From positions 170,570,664 to 170,634,663 of the forward strand of contig CP136066.1 in the NCBI GenBank assembly GCA_032622095.1: a DNA stretch of 64,000 nt, written 5' to 3'. The notes beneath the pieces were generated by a model. That model did no database searches, had not been told where the DNA came from, and worked only from the letters and a program-made list of their open reading frames with translations. This DNA comes from Siphonodentalium dalli (taxonomy: Eukaryota; Mollusca; Scaphopoda; Gadilida; Siphonodentaliidae). A program made the translations under genes and the position numbers. Positions 59,033 to 64,000 of the stretch are shown here, piece after piece; the first letter of the stretch is position 1; every line of letters starts with the position of its first letter.

Positions 59033-60175
59033 CAGTTGGTCATAATGGAAGGAGATTTCAATGCCCGTGCCAGTTTGTGATGCGGACCGGACCGCTTTGG
59101 ACCGGTCCGGTCCGCGGTCCAGGTACTCTCCGGTCCGGTCCACTATTTTACTTCAGTTATAATAAACTATCGCGAATATTATTGCTATTTGCCGTCATAT
59201 CAATTAGCAACGATGTATTGACGTATGTATTGTATTGTATGTATTGTACCTGTCAATTTCCTTATAATTAAAGACAAGACAGTCACATTAATCCAATAGT
59301 AGCTGTACTTAGGTATATAACTGTAATTGTCAGGACTATACAATCAGCCATCACAATCTCCAAGACTCCAATATTAATGTATAGTAGTCATATTAGTACA
59401 CATTTGTATAATTGTCATCAGTATAGCTATTTCGTTTAAATTTCAATGTAATGAAAATAAGTATGATACGAATCATGCATACGATCAGTTGAGTGCCATG
59501 TTAGATTGGTTATAACACATACTGACCATAGCTATATATCTGTCCAATACATTTAATTAGTGCATGTTCACATTACGGCAAATAATGTAAGTTTTTACCA
59601 TATATGGACTCATTGCAATGCACTGAACTCAGTAACCTTATAGTTTGTACTATACAGAGTAAAAACTTTGAGAAAACAGAGAATTCATTAGCATATAGCC
59701 TATTATAGGTTTACCGTTTTGGACCGGTCCACTGGTCCAGGCATGTGTACCGGACCGGAATGGCCTGGACCGGACCGCCTTGGCAGCGGACCGGACCACC
59801 CAAGGTCCGGTCCGCATCACTAGTGCCAGTGGACGACCGGATTATGTTGCATACTATCATGACACTCATTTTGGCATTTCCTGATAATTATACAGTTTAT
59901 TGCACAAAAGACCCATATAGTTTAGATAGAGTTTGTAATACATTTGGGAAACAACTTCTTTTGCTGTGTAAATCTACTGGAATGAGAATAGTAAATGGAA
60001 GAAAACGTGGCGACTTACTCGGTAATTTCACAAGTTATAATTATAATGGGCGAGTATAGTTGACTATATAATGATACAAGATCGTTAATTATCTGAAGTT
60101 AGTTATTTCTGTGTTAAATCGCCGACCGACTTTTCGGATCAATTTAAGCAAGCACTGCAAATACATTTGTTCATG
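59033..60175 (+). pseudogene. LINE endonuclease-domain remnant, split by an hAT-like element
   Basis: Before the insertion the frame reads QLVIMEGDFNARAS, including the GDFNAR motif of AP-type endonucleases. After it, from the duplicated target, come SGRPDYVAYYHD, then LLLLCKSTGMRIVNGR, NFTSYNYNG and, past a stop, VDYIM...SPTDFSDQ. These are the closing motifs of that domain. Stops and at least one frameshift make it non-functional. The N-terminal endonuclease part is missing. Confidence 0.8.
59075..59822. mobile_element. hAT-like GGACCGG-rich element, copy 2
   Basis: The ends are TTGTGATGCGGACCGGACC (first A mutated to T) and, inverted, TAGTGATGCGGACCGGACC. It is flanked by a perfect 8-bp duplication GTGCCAGT (59067-59074, 59823-59830). 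It has the same orientation and interior as 44614-45605 but ~245 bp less. It interrupts the LINE endonuclease after the GDFNAR codons. Confidence 0.93.
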
Positions 60176-60859
60176 AAATAAAAACCACGAAGTACACTTA
60201 TATAATGGGAAATAAAACGCTAAGATGGTGAGACGATAGTGGATATAAAGCTCGAGGAATACTCGACCAACGTCGTGCACAAAAGAAGTTTATGTAAGAA
60301 CGACTAAATACAAAACGCTGAAGGCACAGAAGCGGCGACCCGCCACTTAAACGAATTATTCATATTGATATTTATTTGCCCCAATTAATATTACATTTAT
60401 ATTAAACAACATTTTGATGATGGAAACGAGTAGAATATAAAGGGGGAAGAGGGTTTAGCAGAAAGCAGATATCTGCTTTTGTTGCGCTATATCTCCTCAG
60501 GCAAGTAGAAATATTGTAGAAATAAAGAAAGCGCGAATGGCAAGTGGCCCAGTTCGAGAAACAATAGGTTTAAGTAATGATGGTATATAATATGTAATTG
60601 TACATACAAGTTTACAATATGTGTTGAAAGGACAAGTAGGCTTAGGAAGGTAATAAGCAGAGGTGGTATATTCACAAGGAATACGAGACAGAGAAATGTA
60701 GAGCGATAGAGATAAAGCGTGTGCATGTGAAAGAAAAGTCGGTACCACTGTTGTGCAAATTATGAAACGAACTTATTCAACGAACTATTTTAAAAAGAGT
60801 TGTTTTGAAACTAACTATTATTCATATTACTCAATCAATCTGCATCGAGAATAGTCGTA

Positions 60860-61840
60860 AACAACAATAGACGCAGAAGAAAACGCGCATGGTTTTACAA
60901 TGCGTACAAAAAGTTGAAGGAAAATATGGACATTGTGATCAAGCAATTGAAAAACATCCAAATAACAAGTCTTTATTGATAATTTTTTTCGAGGCAAAGA
61001 AAGCTAATAAGAAAGAGGCGAAACGAAAGTCGCGAATCTTTCGACAAATATTGTAGATAAATTGTAGCTTATTAAAGCAATCTTATCATATAGTTGTGAA
61101 ATATGGGCGCCTGAACTTAATTTGGCTTTCAAAGATGCGATCGCGTGTATACAAACACATCTGAAGATTTGTAAGAATATTGTTCTTAAACATGAAATCA
61201 TCTAATCACGCGTCACGGACGGAGTTAGGTCGTTTCCCACTAGCTCTCGATGATGTACATGTTATTCAATTGCTCAAATATATGAGTAAACTTTCTAAAG
61301 CAAATAGTGACACTATTTGATCAGTGTCTTTTCGTGAATCAATAACTTGTAACATTCATGAAGTTAAAACAAGAACACATCTCGCAGTTTGAGCATGATA
61401 TATTCGACGACGATAAATGGAAAAAACAAAGTACGCCCCTACAGATTATTCACGAAGAAATATATCCATGAACCACATCTCATTGATACTTATATTTATT
61501 TTAGAAGCTCGAGAATATTCTAGTGGGCGCAAGTAAATCATTCTAATTATAGAAAAAGGGAGACAAATACAACCTAAGACACCATTAGCAAAGCGGATAT
61601 GCACAGTATGCAAACATAATGGAATTGAAACGGAGATACACGTCATGGAATGCGATGGCTATAATGATCTCAGGAAAATTGTTTTCGAAACGATTGAAAG
61701 TAATGAACCTGATGTTTGCAATATGAATGAAGGTAACAAATTACTATCATGGAAAACAAGCATGGCAAAATATATAACTGCTTACGTGTGCAACATGATC
61801 GGGCTACTCTTCATTCGGAGGAAACAGCTTGGTAGTTGAC
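60860..61840 (+). pseudogene. LINE C-terminal remnant with the RT core missing
   Basis: Successive frames read ILSYSCEIWAPE and THLKICKNIVLKHE, then after a frameshift SRTELGRFPLALDDVHVIQL. After another comes RICTVCKHNGIETEIHVMEC, a C-x2-C...H-x3-C pattern. These follow the order of a non-LTR polyprotein after its reverse transcriptase. The palm-domain motifs are not found between 60175 and 61080, so an internal deletion is inferred. It is probably the same element as 59033-60175. Confidence 0.7.
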
Positions 61841-63910
61841 AATAGCGCTTGTACGCATTGAGCTCCCGAGTACGTCACGAATAATGATATCATATGCTAA
61901 AAATAGATTTTCGGACAAACTTTACCACGTGTTTGAGAACACATGCATTTACTGTATGTGTGAGATTGAGAGTGGGTCTATAAAACTAATTGTAACTTTG
62001 TTATCTTTCGTAGATTTTTACATGAAAATTTACACATATATCAGGGACATATACTTCTTCCAGAATATTAAAAAACATTTTCAGTTGCTCATTGTATTTT
62101 TTGTTTTATTGTTTACGACAAAATAGTCGAAGTCGGGAAATTCATAAAACTGCGGTATAAACTACCCAGTGTTTGCAGTGTTAGAAAACGCCCAATCAAA
62201 ATAGTTCTTTAGTAATTGTTTACACCAATTTGTTTTTCAAAGAATATAGAAATAATTAACCCCAGACAGCCGACATCACCGACAATTAATTCGCGCTTCA
62301 CACCTCGGACTTTGTCAGAGTGTCCGACGAAAATAAAAAATGTCTAAATGTCCCATTTTCGTGTCGAATGGTGATATAAATCTCATTTGTCAGGTGCATG
62401 GATAAATATGATTATTATATATCATATACGGATTTTAAAACGCTCTTTAATACTTTCGTATTTGAGCTGTCATAAACAAACTCTATAATTTCTATTCGAA
62501 ATGGCCCCGTTTGTTTTTTATTTGTGACTGGATGCCTCGCTCGAATACGTTATTTTACTATAAATAAACTTCATTGTGTCGCTGAAAGTATGGGGCAATC
62601 ACGCTGAAAGTATGGGACAATCAATATATAAGGCATATCTTTTGCCTGTATACGATAAACACCGGGTCATACATTTCAATCCACCAGATCTGCATCAGAA
62701 ACGATTTGACGATAACATTAGCACCAAGATGTTCCCGAACATGAGACATGCATGTGTCCTTGTTTACATTTGCGACGACGAAATCGACTCTGCCGCATGC
62801 ATGCATGCATCCATCGCTTGTATTTCTCTAATTCTCTGTTTGGCTTGGGAAATCCCTTCCCAAACCCGATAAAATTCACATTGGAATCTATCCTTGAATC
62901 ACTCTTACAGGTCCCGTAACAACAATGTTTGGTTGTAACCATTGTAAAGGAAAATGTTTATATTTGTTATGAACGAAGAAAGTCATTTTGCCTCAATTTA
63001 CAGAAACTGCATTTAATCTTACCATAAATATTTTGAGTAAACCATCTGCTTGTACTAATTTAACTTTTTTGCTATGTAATTGATAATATTTACCTGCCCA
63101 TTATAGAAGGCGCCATGTACACTTGATTGTCGCGGGAGCGAGTTTGCGATATGATGTCATCACGTACGAGCATATTGACTGCATCGCAGCGTTATGGTAG
63201 AATGTTATTCAACTAAGAATGGTATACTTTACAACAGGAAGCATGCACCGAATTTCTTACTTGACAAACCACGAAAAATGACACTTGCGAAAATAATGTA
63301 ATTTACAGTAGTGTTATATATCGATGTTCTCGGCGCTGTCAGGAAGACAATATTTTGGCCATGACACCGCCTGGATAAAGTATACATTTCTATTTGAAAA
63401 CCACTGCAATTTACAATGTAAAATGAATATGTATATGTATACTTTTATCTAATAAATCATCATACATTCGGCACATCCACGCACATTCGTACATCGAGTG
63501 ACAGAACGCATGTTAACGTTTGTCCGAATCTCCAGCGCCTCGCTGTGAAATTAATTATTTTTAGAGCAGATGGCCAATGCGTACACACGCTATTGCAGAG
63601 GTGACATTATCAGTATTAGAATTTACTATGTTACTTTCGTTATTATGTTGTTTATCTATATATTAACGTTAATTTAAATTATGCAACTGCCATACATTGG
63701 CATCTACATCTATCTATCTACTGTTTGAGAATCCAACTCGCCTTGATAAAAATTCGTTTCAGCACGGATAACTGATCCATCTTCTATGTGTATACAACCC
63801 ATAAAAGTCGATTTTCACGTTGAAGTTCACTTACTACACAAGGCATCAGTTCATGTATAGTAATGCTCTAAGTAATCGACCTCTTAACCACAGCATAATT
63901 ATGGGTTACT
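61841..63910. other. No recognised gene in ~2.1 kb
   Basis: Contains a short CGCTGAAAGTATGGG direct repeat near 62580-62615 and a GCATGCATGCATGCAT run near 62797. Small frames lack domains. Confidence 0.4.
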
Positions 63911-64000
63911 TTTCAGGATTTAGGAAATATGGCTTGTTGCCATTCATCGGAAAGCTCTCGGGGAGTGGCAACAAGCCACATTTTCGACTAAATCATGAAA
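63911..64000. repeat. Imperfect hairpin at the window edge
   Basis: TTTCAGGATTTAGGAAATAT then GGCTTGTTGCCA pairs with TGGCAACAAGCCACATTTTC and its continuation to the window end. It may extend outside the window. Confidence 0.7.

Noticed and set aside
1-64000. CRISPR arrays, operons, rRNA or tRNA genes
   Set aside because: None recognised. The tandem arrays have no regular spacer-repeat structure and the genome is eukaryotic in character. tRNA scanning was not possible by eye, so small RNA genes could be missed.

Overview
The window reads as nuclear DNA of an invertebrate animal. It is AT-rich and gene-poor, with one clear GT-AG intron, class A GPCR genes, one F-box gene and a dense load of non-LTR, Helitron-like and short non-autonomous DNA transposons. 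The repeat style (TTAA-flanked MITEs, TC...CTAG elements with TCTG/TG tracts) recalls molluscs or other lophotrochozoans. That placement is inference; no species-specific marker was seen.

Cellular genes are few. An F-box/LRR-like gene lies on the minus strand at 7764-8801. A GPCR gene on the minus strand has exon 1 at 22229-21476 and exon 2 at 18137-16486. The exons join in phase to give 801 residues: seven membrane segments, then a long serine-rich tail with seven ~42-residue repeats. A paralogous exon 1 lies on the plus strand at 48763-49516 and has the same length and donor position; no second exon was found for it in the remaining 14.5 kb. A third, truncated GPCR copy (25089-25457) is the by-product of a 3228-bp tandem duplication (21860-25087 and 25088-28315).

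Most of the rest is mobile or repeated DNA. There are nine ~420-505-bp TTAA-flanked MITEs of one family (two of them tail-to-tail) and a diverged subfamily near 54-56 kb. Other TTAA families carry 69-bp hairpins. Two related hAT-like elements have perfect 8-bp target duplications (44614-45605 and 59075-59822), and the second interrupts a LINE endonuclease motif. A foldback-like element has arms that are 16-bp minisatellites (40419-41322). TIR elements lie at 30740-32054 and 33616-34174. Three Helitron-like elements are packed with nuclear-receptor-type half-sites (52-56.5 kb). Two LINE remnants (3.6-4.5 kb and 59-61.8 kb) and several satellites and long palindromes complete the picture.

Region by region: 0-7.4 kb repeats and a LINE tail; 7.7-8.8 kb F-box gene; 11-13.4 kb a diverged ~193-bp satellite; 14.3-22.7 kb the GPCR gene with repeats in and around it; 21.9-28.3 kb the tandem duplication; 28.6-38.3 kb a MITE cluster; 40.4-46.2 kb foldback and hAT elements; 48-50.1 kb the second GPCR exon and a palindrome; 52-57.9 kb Helitrons and nested duplications; 59-61.8 kb a broken LINE; 61.9-64 kb little recognisable. 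No CRISPR array, rRNA or tRNA gene was recognised.
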